DNA from: an uncultured Erysipelotrichaceae bacterium
Lineage (GTDB): Bacteria; Bacillota_I; Bacilli_A; RF39; UBA660
Assembly: GCA_902764145.1 (NCBI GenBank)
Contig: CACWUS010000004.1
Span: 24,753 to 88,752 of the forward strand
Reading direction: 5' to 3'
DNA length: 64,000 bases
A model generated the notes under the pieces. The model saw nothing but the letters and a program-made list of their open reading frames with translations. It did no database searches and had not been told where the DNA came from. This document shows, piece by piece, positions 8,966 through 19,200 of this stretch. Both the position numbers and the translations under genes were made by a program. Positions within the stretch are counted from its first letter, which is position 1, and the number at the start of each line of letters is the position of its first letter.

Positions 8966-10309
8966 TTATTTTCTTGTTTGATTAAGCATCCATTCTACTA
9001 CATCATATTCTAATAGTACACCTTCATGAGGAGCAGGATATAAACAATTATGACTATGATATTTAGAAAAAGAATGTTTAGAATTACCATTTATACCATT
9101 TACTGTTTGTGCAAAACCTGGCATATTTCGTGCTCCATCTCCGCTACCTACTAAACTCCACATAGGAGTTGTGCTAAATATGTAAGGGCTTACATATTCA
9201 GTAGAACATCCAATTGGAACAGCAGCTGAAAAATAATTTTGATATGCATTTACTATTGACCATACTCCATAGCATCCATTAGAAAATCCCATAACTGATA
9301 TTTTTTTAGTATCAGCTTTAAAACCTTCTGCTAATTTATTTAATAATTCAACATAAGAATCTCTATATTCTTGAGAACGCTCATTAGATGGTACTTGTGC
9401 ATGAACAATAATAGCTTGCCAATTTTTATTTCCTTCTATTACTTCTCTTATTGGTCCTCCCCATATGCTAGCAGTTGTTCCATCAAAATAATCATTTCCC
9501 CTACATCCTAAATCATGCATGAAGAATATTATTGGAAGTCCTGCTTTCATTTCATTAGGTAGTGATAACCAAAATGTAAATTTTTGACCATTACTAGCTT
9601 CATAATAATTAACTGTTATATTCTTTTTATATTCTTTAGGAGGATGATTTGTAATACTAGAAAGTACTTTTTTTGCATTACCAACACTCTCTTCCTCTAT
9701 TCTTTTTTTCATTTTTTCAAGTAATGCAAGCAATGATTTTTTAAATTCACCATCCTCTAATTTATTTACTTTTTCAAGTAATCTATTATAGTCCTCTTCA
9801 GTACCACTTCCAAGAAGTCTATTTACTTCTTCAGATAAATCTATTTTCTTTTTAACTTCAACTAATTCCTTCAACAAACTTTCTCTTTTACTATCATCTT
9901 TTATTTTTTTAACTTTAGATAATGCAACCTGATAATCAGATTTTCTTAATTTCTCTTTAGCAGTTTTTACAAGCGCTAAAGCTTCATCATATAAAGCATT
10001 ATCAATTCCCTCTGAAGTAGCACCTTTAATACAAGACTCATAATTAATATTAGCACTACTAATATCATCTATTATTCTAACAAATGTTGGTATTAAAAAT
10101 ATTAATATAGCAGCAATAGTTTTAGTTACTAAACTTTTTAATGATTTACTAACCAATTCATTATTTCCTTCTTGCATATTTTTTAATAGCATAATCATAG
10201 AACTTATTATTAATATGAGTGGTACAGATATAGTTATTATTCTAATTAATATCTTAACAATTCTAAAGATTGATAAAATAGTAGAATTATTACATATACT
10301 AAGAATCAT
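8966..10309 (-). CDS. Membrane module fused to extracellular esterase-type alpha/beta hydrolase
   Basis: The first ~115 residues match the module at 6509-7570: start MILSIC, two membrane segments, LIFLIPTFV in the second, then a conserved YxSCxKxAT pattern with Cys. A helical lysine-rich spacer spans about 115-220. The C-terminal ~220 residues are an alpha/beta hydrolase of the feruloyl-esterase/depolymerase kind: FMHDLGCRGNDY for the oxyanion region, nucleophile Ser in MGFSNGCYG, and His in SHNCLYPAPHEG near the end. It likely cleaves an ester outside the cell. GGTGA lies before the ATG. Substrate unknown. Confidence 0.85.
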   Translation of the reverse strand: MILSICNNSTILSIFRIVKILIRIITISVPLILIISSMIMLLKNMQEGNNELVSKSLKSLVTKTIAAILIFLIPTFVRIIDDISSANINYESCIKGATSEGIDNALYDEALALVKTAKEKLRKSDYQVALSKVKKIKDDSKRESLLKELVEVKKKIDLSEEVNRLLGSGTEEDYNRLLEKVNKLEDGEFKKSLLALLEKMKKRIEEESVGNAKKVLSSITNHPPKEYKKNITVNYYEASNGQKFTFWLSLPNEMKAGLPIIFFMHDLGCRGNDYFDGTTASIWGGPIREVIEGNKNWQAIIVHAQVPSNERSQEYRDSYVELLNKLAEGFKADTKKISVMGFSNGCYGVWSIVNAYQNYFSAAVPIGCSTEYVSPYIFSTTPMWSLVGSGDGARNMPGFAQTVNGINGNSKHSFSKYHSHNCLYPAPHEGVLLEYDVVEWMLNQTRK

Positions 10310-10433
10310 TTTACTTCACCATTTAAATTATATAAAAAATATAATTATTATTCTAGTTGTAATTAAAAAATAGTTTTTTAAATCTATAAAATTAAAACAA
10401 TGTGTTATAATGTTGTAAATAGGAGTAACAAAT

Positions 10434-10859
10434 ATGAATTTATTTAAAAACATAAATTGTAAGAAGATTTTTTACAAAACAATGTTAACTGTATTATTTA
10501 TTTTATTAATAAGTGGTTGTAAAGATAATCATTGGTATGATTTCATTATAAAAGATATACATACAAATGATTATATAATATGTGAATATCCTAAAGAATC
10601 CAATGGTGAACAAATATTTTTAATATATGATAATGATAATACAAATTTCTTTTATAGTAAAAATGCAATTTATTTATATAATATCCAAAATATAAATTTA
10701 GATACATATAAAAATACAAAAGATACTGAAGTAATTAAAAAAGGTGATGGAGCAATTATAATATATAATATAAAAAGTAACTATAAAGAATATAGTTTTA
10801 GTGAACTTAAAAATATTCAAGAAAAAAATGGCGCCGCATGTACTGAAGTAAATAATTAA
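10434..10859 (+). CDS. Small predicted lipoprotein
   Basis: 141 residues. After a short basic N-terminus (NCKKIFYK) the signal sequence ends in a lipobox (LLISGCKDN), so Cys-29 would be lipidated. The mature domain is about 110 residues, beta-rich, with tyrosine and asparagine, and no family I can name. An ATAGGAG ribosome site precedes the ATG, with TATAAT about 25 bp further upstream. It ends at a strong terminator shared with the convergent small gene. Confidence 0.7.
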   Translation: MNLFKNINCKKIFYKTMLTVLFILLISGCKDNHWYDFIIKDIHTNDYIICEYPKESNGEQIFLIYDNDNTNFFYSKNAIYLYNIQNINLDTYKNTKDTEVIKKGDGAIIIYNIKSNYKEYSFSELKNIQEKNGAACTEVNN

Positions 10860-10860
10860 A

Positions 10861-10893
10861 AATGTGATTGATATTATAGCCAATCACATTTTT
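10861..10893. terminator. Bidirectional intrinsic terminator
   Basis: Arms AATGTGATTG and CAATCACATT around 10 nt, then a T run. It separates convergent genes ending at 10859 and 10912. Confidence 0.8.
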
Positions 10894-10911
10894 ATAAGAA
10901 ACATAATCAAA

Positions 10912-11130
10912 TTATTTTATTCTTATTTTAGATGCTACTAAAGAAGAAAACAATATTTGTTGAAACTCATTTGATTCTTTTTGATTTAATTTACATGTAG
11001 AATCCAATGCTTTAAAAGTATCTTCTAATGCTTTTAATATATTTTTATTATTTTGCATTCTTTGATATTTAATTTGATTGTTTACTTCTTTAATAAAAAT
11101 TGAATAATCATATAAATAATTTTCTTTCAT
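10912..11130 (-). CDS. Small helical protein, unknown
   Basis: 72 residues, mostly helical, with no signal and no known motif. A very strong ribosome site (AAAGGAGGT, 6 bp before the ATG) supports it as a real gene. It sits alone between a terminator and the protease gene; nothing around it suggests a role. Confidence 0.6.
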   Translation of the reverse strand: MKENYLYDYSIFIKEVNNQIKYQRMQNNKNILKALEDTFKALDSTCKLNQKESNEFQQILFSSLVASKIRIK

Positions 11131-11249
11131 AATAACCTCCTTTCAATTAATATCATAGCAAGCAAAACAGATACAAATAGATACATTATTAAGGATTATT
11201 ATGAAATTTATAATTTAATTAAGAAAAAGTTATATCATCTTTTTTGTTA

Positions 11250-12113
11250 TTATTTTTTTTGAAATTCTACGTTGTTTTCTTCTAAAAATTTAATAATTTC
11301 GGTAGATGCAATTCCAATACCTAAATTCATAAATGGTGTGTATGTTACTTTTTTCTTTTCAATACCTCTCATTACAGAAGTGTTTACATCAAAATTCAAA
11401 TCTAAATGTATTGTCATTGATTGGATACCATATATAATTCCTCCAGGGCTAAATATTGGACCACCGCTTTGGCCTCTTAAACCAGGTGTACTAGTTTCAA
11501 ACATAGATATAAATCCATGATCATCCATTATTCCCCTAGTTACTATTCCATCCATGGGGAAAAGAGGAAAATTATAATTGCCATTTTCCTTCATAATAAT
11601 ATCATTTAATTCATTTGAATACTCAAACATATCAAATTCTGGAAAAGCATAACCTAATTTGCATACACTTTGCCCTTGTTCAGGAAAAATTTCACTAAAA
11701 ACTGGATATGACAATCTTGTAGTTTTAATACCTTTAAATCTCAACAATGCTAAATCTAAATATTCATGCGGTATAATTTCCAGGGAGAAATCATCTTTAA
11801 TATCTAATAAAAAATGTATATGTAATAATGTAGCAACGCCTTTTTTCAATCCATACTTTTTTTCTATTTTTTTTCTATGATCTTTATTTTTTGCTGATTT
11901 TAGATCTTGAATGATTTGTGGATATATACTACTCAAATTACCACTCTTTTCAAATTCCTCCGCTATATGTTTACAAGTTAAAATATCACCATTTTCATTT
12001 AATATCATCATGGTTCCTCCACCTTGCTCTAAATCATTTGAACCATAATATTTTATTATTTCAATAAATGGCAATAAGTATTGTGAATTATCCTTAATAC
12101 TTTTTTTATACAT
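11250..12113 (-). CDS. Trypsin-like (S1/HtrA-type) serine protease, cytoplasmic
   Basis: The catalytic triad is visible: His in LTCKHIAEEF, Asp in YLDLALLRFKG and Ser in GQSGGPIFSPGG. There is no signal peptide or membrane anchor and no PDZ domain, so it would act inside the cell. An insertion of about 60 residues between the His and Asp strands (QDLKSAKNKDHRKKIEKKYG) is unusual. It lies at the left edge of the defence island; cytoplasmic trypsin-like proteases occur in some defence systems, but nothing else here ties it to one. Compare the broken protease gene at the right end of the window. Confidence 0.85.
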   Translation of the reverse strand: MYKKSIKDNSQYLLPFIEIIKYYGSNDLEQGGGTMMILNENGDILTCKHIAEEFEKSGNLSSIYPQIIQDLKSAKNKDHRKKIEKKYGLKKGVATLLHIHFLLDIKDDFSLEIIPHEYLDLALLRFKGIKTTRLSYPVFSEIFPEQGQSVCKLGYAFPEFDMFEYSNELNDIIMKENGNYNFPLFPMDGIVTRGIMDDHGFISMFETSTPGLRGQSGGPIFSPGGIIYGIQSMTIHLDLNFDVNTSVMRGIEKKKVTYTPFMNLGIGIASTEIIKFLEENNVEFQKK

Positions 12114-12543
12114 TATTATCTTTCACCTTATCTTCCATGTATTATTATAATTTTATTGCTATATTAAGTTATGTATTAATTATATCATAAAAAATGATTT
12201 AAATTATCCAGTTTTGCTTTATATTTCAATCACTTTCAAATATAGTCATAACGTTTTTTAACAATTCAAGTGGGTTTGCTCTTTTCAGGGGGCGACCGAG
12301 ATTTCAGTGAAAATTTATCATTTTGTCAAATCTTTTGCAAAGCATTTTTAGTATATAAAATATAAGGTTTTATCTTATATTATTCATATAATCAGACCAC
12401 AAGTGAGACCTAAATTTATCATTACAATTTTATTGTAATTTGTTATATTTAACATTTAGATACGATGGAAATTAGTCCTAAATACTTGACTAATACCAAT
12501 AAATAAGTGATTAATACAATACCTTTTGAAAGGAGGTATTTGT
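12114..12543. other. Intergenic region at the left edge of the defence island; no gene seen
   Basis: About 400 bp without a plausible gene on either strand. It contains a perfect small hairpin (ATTACAAT/ATTGTAAT, 12421-12439), an isolated GC-rich patch (GGGGGCGACCGAG, 12288-12300) that stands out in this AT-rich sequence, and a TTGACT box at about 12487 that could belong to a promoter for the HTH gene. The GC patch resembles sequence left at element ends, but no repeat partner was found. Confidence 0.4.
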
Positions 12544-12810
12544 GTGATTGCTAAAGAAATATTAGAAATAATATCAAAGCCCTGGTGCTCTAATCAAGAT
12601 ATTATGAAGATTGCAAATGTTTCTGCATCAACAGCTAGTAAGATTAAACAGTCAATTGAAAAAGAATTTAGAAAGAAAGAACCTAATAAGTTCATGCCTG
12701 CTTATTGTATACCTACTAAGGAAGTCATCAAGTATTTTGATCTAGATATAGAGTTTCTCAAATCAATAGCATACTTTGATAAGGAGATTAACGATGGATT
12801 ACCTAAATAG
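12544..12810 (+). CDS. Small HTH DNA-binding protein
   Basis: 88 residues with GTG start at 12544, chosen because AAAGGAGGT lies 6 bp upstream; an in-frame TTG at 12526 has no ribosome site. The segment WCSNQDIMKIANVSASTASKIKQSIEKEF is a clear helix-turn-helix. The next segment (MPAYCIPTKEVIKYFDLDIEFL) matches small regulators found beside SSB genes in mobile elements of gut Bacillota. It overlaps the following SSB-like frame by 17 bp. Probably a remnant of a mobile element or a regulator of the island. Confidence 0.7.
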   Translation: MIAKEILEIISKPWCSNQDIMKIANVSASTASKIKQSIEKEFRKKEPNKFMPAYCIPTKEVIKYFDLDIEFLKSIAYFDKEINDGLPK

Positions 12811-13069
12811 ATGACTTTTACTTGGAAGATATAGATCAACAACAATTATTGATGATAATGTTTCTTGTTTAGTTATTGTTGTAAATGATGAAGATGGAGA
12901 TTTAACTATTCCAATTATTACTAGCACAGATGTTGCAAAAAAAATAATAAACAATTGTGAAGATGATTCTTTAATTGGTATCAAGGGCAAAATAGATGCT
13001 GATGAAAATGGATTAATAATCAGAGCAGAAAAAATATCATTTTTAAGCCATAAAGAAAGAGTCGATTAA
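12794..13069 (+). pseudogene. SSB-like protein interrupted by in-frame TGA at codon 7
   Basis: The ATG at 12794 has an excellent ribosome site (AAGGAG, 7 bp upstream) and opens MDYLNR, then TGA (12812-12814). The same frame continues for 84 codons to TAA at 13067: LLLGRYRSTT..., LIGIKGKIDADENG, LIIRAEKISFLS. This matches short OB-fold SSB proteins (an LLxGR start and a KGKxxxxxxGLxIxAEKIxFLS end). No ATG, GTG or TTG occurs just after the TGA. Either the gene is broken by a single nonsense change or the TGA is read through. Confidence 0.6.
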
Positions 13070-13081
13070 TTTCGACTCCTT
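13058..13081. terminator. Bidirectional intrinsic terminator
   Basis: Stem GAGTCGA/TCGACTC with an AT loop, followed by CTTTT on the plus strand and TTTCTTT on the minus strand. It separates the SSB-like frame from the convergent membrane-protein operon. Confidence 0.75.
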
Positions 13082-13086
13082 TTAAA

Positions 13087-13446
13087 TTATATCCTAATAG
13101 TATTATGATTAAATACTATTTCCACTAAAATACAAGATGCTATATAAACAACCAAATAAACAATTACGAAGATAACAAAATTTGATATTAAAAATCCAAG
13201 TAAAGTTATAATTGCAGTTATATAGCAATAGCTTATTAAGTATCCAATACTTCCTGATGCAGGATCATCTACACCTCTTTGATATCCACACCCTGTTAAT
13301 ATAAAAGCAAAAATATGAATAATTGTGCCACCTATAATTATATTAAATAGATCAGCATAAACTTCATTGCCAATAATGTTTACATATGGATTCGGTAATA
13401 GGAATTGTCTAACAAATGCACTTATTAAATGAATAAGTCTATACAT
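13087..13446 (-). CDS. Small multi-pass membrane protein, unknown
   Basis: 119 residues with three, perhaps four, membrane segments (about 32-52, 66-82 and 86-108), and a conserved-looking loop GCGYQRGVDDPASGS between the first two. It starts 2 bp after the 907-aa membrane protein gene ends, so the two are almost certainly cotranscribed and may form one complex. No family recognised. Confidence 0.7.
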   Translation of the reverse strand: MYRLIHLISAFVRQFLLPNPYVNIIGNEVYADLFNIIIGGTIIHIFAFILTGCGYQRGVDDPASGSIGYLISYCYITAIITLLGFLISNFVIFVIVYLVVYIASCILVEIVFNHNTIRI

Positions 13447-13448
13447 AA

Positions 13449-16172
13449 TTATTCATCATCCTCACATTCAAATTTATTGATTATTGCCTCACTTGATACA
13501 ATGGTTTCAGTAGAAACAAATAATTTAAATAAACATTTTCCTCTCAAATACATATCCTGCATCTTTTCATCGCCAATTTCTTTAATCCAATCTGAACTAT
13601 TTATAATGTCTTTTCTGACGGAATCATCTTTAGAGCAATCAATAATTTTATAGTATATATTATTTTTTTTCAAAAGACCTTTTTCATCGATCTTTCTGTA
13701 ACATATTGAAGGCACGTTATGTTTGTTCATAATGTATATATGTTTTGCTTTAGGCTCTAATATAACATCAATTTGTTTTCCATTAATTTCTATTTTTCCT
13801 TTATTATAATCATATATATTCATTGTTCTTAAATTAAATGGACTTGTTAATATAATATTATTATCCTCTTCCATATTTTTGATATATTCCTCAAAAGGTG
13901 TAGAACAAACCACTGATTTTTCATCAATTTTATCGATATATTCCTTTGAAATTCCAATATTCATAGAATGCGCATAGCTATCCGCCAACGTTTCGACACC
14001 ATAAACATCTTCGAAGAATATATCTCTATCAATTACTTGATTAAATCCTAACATTTTTTTGCTAACTTCTTTGGAATTTATTATTTTTTTATTCTTCTTC
14101 AAATAATTATATAAATTACTACCATCAGTAATCTTTTTTATCAAAAGATTATAAAATTGTTTAAACTTATCCGGTTGAATGTCATGTTCTCTAATATATT
14201 CTTCCTCATCAAGCTTTGACTTTTCTAACAAATTATTAATTTTTTTCAAAGCAATAGATTCATTATAATTAATTTTCAAGAAAGATTCTATGCTATTATT
14301 TTTTTCTTTTTCAGATATGATACTAATTAAACGTTCATAATAATATTTTTCATTTCTAGATATTAAAGTAGAATGCCTTATATCATCACTTGCAAAATTA
14401 ATATTAAATAAATATAAGAAAGATTTTAAAACGAAAATATAATCAATACATATTCCTGACCATGAGTTTCTATATTTTTTATTTACATATCTAAAATCTA
14501 ATCTTTCATATACCTCTTCAACATTTGAATAATAATTAAAATATTTTTTAAAATAGTAAATAGCGTCCTCTACATCATATACATCAACAAAATTATTCTT
14601 TATATAGCTAATAATTCTTTTTATTGAAGGTATATCTTCTTCAGTAAATTTGCTTTTACTATGTAATATAATTAAAGAGTAAATAAAGCCAAAAGTAAAT
14701 TGTAATTTAACAATATCATATTCGTTTAATTCTTCTGATGAATCAAATCTATAATTAACATGCTCAAAATATACATTTTCGAATATATCGCATATTGCAT
14801 CAAACTCTTTTAATTCAAGTAAATCAAAAACAATATTTAAAACATTAGACATCATTACATCAAAATAGCTTTTGTCATTATTTTTCTTTAAAGAATAATA
14901 CTCATATCTAAAAGCTTCATTAGTATAACTATAAATAGTATCTCTAATATCATCTGTTTTTGATAGTTGTCTTTTATAACAATAATACATAAAACTTGAT
15001 AGCATTTTATAATACTCATAATCTTCATTTGCATAAGCTATTGATAGAAGAACATTCAATATTCTTACCATTTTTTTATTTTGTTCTAAATCTTCACATA
15101 GAGGAAGCAATTCTCTAATATACTCGTATGCTAAACATAACACTTTACTCATATTTTTTTGGTATAAATAATTATAAAAATCCATTAGCATTGTAAGATC
15201 TTTAAAACTATTATTTTTCTTATCGAGAGTAAAAGAATATAAATCATTCAATATAAGATTTAAATCATTATCTTGAAACGGAATACTATCCTGTAAAATA
15301 ACCGATTCACGAACATCATTAGCTATACTTAAAAAATCATTTCTTAAATATGCAATTGAAACTCCATGATTCAATTTATCCCCAGGATTAACCAATAAGA
15401 TAACTACAGGATCGTTATCTAATGTTTGCTCTTTTCTTTTCAAAAGAGATTCATCAATTTTATCACTTATTGATTGTAAGACGTTAGTACTATAGCATTT
15501 AAAAATACCAGACTTTGTTGATTTAATTAAAGTAAAGTTACTTTCTTTATAGTCTTCCTTATTTGAAGAAAAATATTTTTCATTTGTGTCCATGAACTTT
15601 TTAAATCTATTATTATTCATCTTCTTTGAAGTATTTGAAATATTCTTTCTATTTATAGAATCGAGACATTTTTTTACATATAGATTATATTCTTTATAAT
15701 AATAATCACTGTCTGAATTAAGCTTAATTGTCTTTGTGAACAAACGAATTGTATTAATAATTGACTTGATTATAAAATAATTAAGAATTATCTCAAATAT
15801 AAAATATGTAATATTTATTAAAAGATTGTCATCTAAAATATTTTCATCATACACTAATATTTGTTTTAAAAAATAAAACATTAGAATAACCAATGAAACG
15901 ATTGTTGTTTTCTTTATATTTGTGGCATTTAAGATAAACCTCTTTTGAAATTCAGAAACTTTGTCTGAATCTTTTACCAATTCAACTATGAAAATAACAA
16001 TAGCAACTAATATACTAAGTACTCCGATATATGCATCAAGTCTTAGTGAAGTGTCAAGTTTTAAAAAAATATTTTTATTCATGAATAACATAAAACTATA
16101 AATGTGTTTAATCGCCAATGGTATTATCCACTCAAAAAAATTTATGATTTGATTTAATATATTAATTTTCAT
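13449..16172 (-). CDS. Large membrane protein in the defence island, unknown family
   Basis: 907 residues. Three membrane segments lie near the N-terminus (about 47-66, 88-107 and 116-140), perhaps with a weaker one at 15-35. About 760 cytoplasmic residues follow, largely helical and rich in Tyr, Asn, Lys and Asp, with tandem helical pairs of a TPR-like kind around 340-560 (AYEYIRELLPLCEDLEQ, LLSIAYANEDYEYYKML). No Walker, nuclease or protease motif was found. A GGGAGG ribosome site precedes the ATG. It lies between the hsd operon and its own small membrane partner, in the same direction as hsd but separated by about 80 bp. The layout (membrane anchor, large sensor-like body, small membrane partner) recalls membrane-acting abortive infection systems; this is inference. 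Confidence 0.65.
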   Translation of the reverse strand: MKINILNQIINFFEWIIPLAIKHIYSFMLFMNKNIFLKLDTSLRLDAYIGVLSILVAIVIFIVELVKDSDKVSEFQKRFILNATNIKKTTIVSLVILMFYFLKQILVYDENILDDNLLINITYFIFEIILNYFIIKSIINTIRLFTKTIKLNSDSDYYYKEYNLYVKKCLDSINRKNISNTSKKMNNNRFKKFMDTNEKYFSSNKEDYKESNFTLIKSTKSGIFKCYSTNVLQSISDKIDESLLKRKEQTLDNDPVVILLVNPGDKLNHGVSIAYLRNDFLSIANDVRESVILQDSIPFQDNDLNLILNDLYSFTLDKKNNSFKDLTMLMDFYNYLYQKNMSKVLCLAYEYIRELLPLCEDLEQNKKMVRILNVLLSIAYANEDYEYYKMLSSFMYYCYKRQLSKTDDIRDTIYSYTNEAFRYEYYSLKKNNDKSYFDVMMSNVLNIVFDLLELKEFDAICDIFENVYFEHVNYRFDSSEELNEYDIVKLQFTFGFIYSLIILHSKSKFTEEDIPSIKRIISYIKNNFVDVYDVEDAIYYFKKYFNYYSNVEEVYERLDFRYVNKKYRNSWSGICIDYIFVLKSFLYLFNINFASDDIRHSTLISRNEKYYYERLISIISEKEKNNSIESFLKINYNESIALKKINNLLEKSKLDEEEYIREHDIQPDKFKQFYNLLIKKITDGSNLYNYLKKNKKIINSKEVSKKMLGFNQVIDRDIFFEDVYGVETLADSYAHSMNIGISKEYIDKIDEKSVVCSTPFEEYIKNMEEDNNIILTSPFNLRTMNIYDYNKGKIEINGKQIDVILEPKAKHIYIMNKHNVPSICYRKIDEKGLLKKNNIYYKIIDCSKDDSVRKDIINSSDWIKEIGDEKMQDMYLRGKCLFKLFVSTETIVSSEAIINKFECEDDE

Positions 16173-16255
16173 TATATTCCTCCCAACTAAAAAAGAGCAT
16201 ATTCCATCTTAAAAATGAAACACACTCTATTTTTTATATATATTATACCACCAAA

Positions 16256-19200
16256 TTAGAATTTGTTGTTAGATATACTGAAGAATTTATCAAAGAATTC
16301 TAATAATTTATCTATAACCTTATTTTTCTTTTCTTGTCTATCATTATTAGGAGTAAACATACTCATTGGTGGAAGTATTGTTGATACTTCTGTACCATTA
16401 GTTTCTACTCTTCCCTGTTCAAATGATCTTTGAATAAAGTTATATGTTTCTTCTTTATTAAGGTTTTCTTCAGCAATTATCTTATCTAGCTCTTCTTTCT
16501 TTTTGCTATTCATAAATGATTCAAAATCAGCATATACATTTGAGTCTTGATCTAATGATTCTATGAATGCCATGATTAAATCTTTCTTATTTCTTAAATC
16601 TGGGCTAGCCATAATTGTCTTTTGAATAGTTACAAGAATTTCTTTATCTTCCATGTTACTGTCATGATACTTTTTAACTAAACCTAAGATGTAATCAATA
16701 TTAACTTCTATAGATTTAATCAATTCCATTTCGAATACTACATCATCAGTAACATCAGTTTTTTCTTGCTTAGCTCTATTTCTAAAATCTGTGTAAAGTT
16801 CAATATAGACACTTAAATAATCTTGTTTATCTCTTTCATTAATTAATTCTTGATCCTTAAACTCATCAAATGATGATAATATATTTGTTACTTTTAATAT
16901 TTCACTATATAACTTAATAAATTCTTTTTGCTCTGTCTCACTTTGCATCAACTCCCCTGGTGCAAATTTAGAAGTCAATTTTTCAACTAATGTTTTATAT
17001 CCCTCAAATGATTTACCATTCTCTTCTTCATATCCATAATAATAATCTTTATATGGCTTTAATAATACAACACCATGAGCTGTTTCATCACCGAATTTAG
17101 CTAATGCTTCATTAAGTCTATTCTCTAAGTTTCTAAATGAAACGATATTACCATAAGTTTTAACACTATTTAAGATTCTGTTAGTTCTTGAGAACGCTTG
17201 AATTAATCCATGCCATTTTAAGTTCTTATCTACCCATAATGTATTTAAAGTTTTAGCATCAAATCCTGTTAAGAACATATTAGCAACTATTAGGATATCT
17301 ATTTCTCTATTCTTCATTCTTAAAGAAACATCTTTATAATAGTTTTGAAATCTTTCTGATGAAGTATCATAGCTTGTTCCAAACATATTATTATAGTCTT
17401 TAATAGCATTTTCTAAGAATGTTCTATCATCTGTGCTTAATGCCTCAGTTGATTCAGAGTTTTCATCTATAACTCCATCTTCTCCATTTACTCCATATGA
17501 GTATATTAATGCGACTTTTAGACTACTATTTTTAAGAGCTAATTCTTTCTTGAACTCAGCATAGTATTCTTTAGCCATTTTTATGCTTGATACAGCGAAT
17601 ATTGAGTTGAAACCGTTAATACTCTTCTTAGATTTTATTTCTTCAATATCACGCCTTTTAGCCACTGCTACGACATTATCTAGAGTTGAATAAACATAGC
17701 TCTCTGATGTTTTAGTCTTTGTACTAAAATGTTCTATTATGTAATCAGTAATCATACTAATTCTGATCTGATTATCAAATAGTTTTTCTTCATCTATGTT
17801 ATATATTTTTTCATCTTTAACATCATCACGAAGATCTACTCTTCCAACATATTCATATCTAAATGGTAATACATTCTTATCTGCTATAGCATTTACTATT
17901 GTATAAGTATGTAATCTTTCTCCAAAGATTTGTTCTGTTGTTTCAGATATACCTTTTATTGTTCTAGCATTTTCTGGGAATATTGGAGTTCCTGTAAATC
18001 CGAATAAATAGTATTTATTGAATTTCTTAATAATTGCTTTATGCATATCTCCAAATTGAGATCTATGGCATTCATCAAAGATAAATACTACATGCTTATT
18101 AAATACATCACTTTGTTCATTCTTTTTGATGAATTGAGAGAGCTTTTGAATTGTAGTAATTATTATCTTAGCATTAGGATCATTTAATTGTTCTTCTAAT
18201 ACTTTTGTTGATGTATTAGAGTTAGCAGCTCCCTCTTTAAATCTATCGTATTCTTTCATTGTTTGATAGTCTAAGTCTTTTCTATCAACTACAAATAATA
18301 CTTTATCTATAAAATCTAATTTACTAGCCAATTGAGAAGTCTTAAATGAAGTTAATGTTTTACCTGATCCAGTTGTATGCCAAATGTATCCGCCTGACTT
18401 TAATGTTCCATAGAACTTGTTATTATATGCAATTGTAATTCTATTTAAAATCTTTTCAGTTGCTACTATTTGATATGGACGCATTACTAATAAATCTTCT
18501 TCACTTGTAAATACACAATACTTAGTTAATACATTTAATAATGTATGTTTAGTAAAGAATGTTTTAGCAAAATCGATTAGATCTGTAATTCCATTATTCT
18601 TTTGATCTGCCCAATATGAAGTAAATTCAAATGAGTTAGATTTCTTTTTCTTTTGATTGTTAATATGGAACTCTCTTGTAGTATTAGAATAATACTTAGT
18701 TAATGTTCCATTTGAAATAACAAATATTTGAACAAAATTATATAATCCTGATCCCGCCCAGAACGAATCTCTTTGATATCTTTCTATTTGGTTGAAAGCT
18801 TCTCTTAAATCAATTCCTCTTTTCTTTAATTCAACGTGAACTAAAGGAAGACCATTTACTAAGATTGTTACATCATATCTGTTATCAAAATTACCATCAT
18901 TATTAACATATTGATTTAATACTTGAAGACTATTATTATGAATATTATTTTTATCTATTAAATAAATATTTTTCTTTTCTCCTGAATCAAGAGTTATTTC
19001 TTGTTTATAATCTTCCTGAATTAATCTTGTTTTTTCAATTATGTAATCATTTTTATTAGCAATTACTTTTGTGAAGAATTCATCCCACTCCCCATCAGTA
19101 AAATGGTAATTATTAAGTTTTTCTAATTGTCTTCTTAAGTTAAGAATCAATTCATCTTCAGAGTTAATGTTTAATCTTTCATAACCCTGTTCAACTAAAG

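Noticed and set aside
12114..12543. Short plus-strand frame through the GC-rich patch (reads FSGGDRDFSENLSF)
   Set aside because: No ribosome site or start, and no match to a known family; more likely noncoding.
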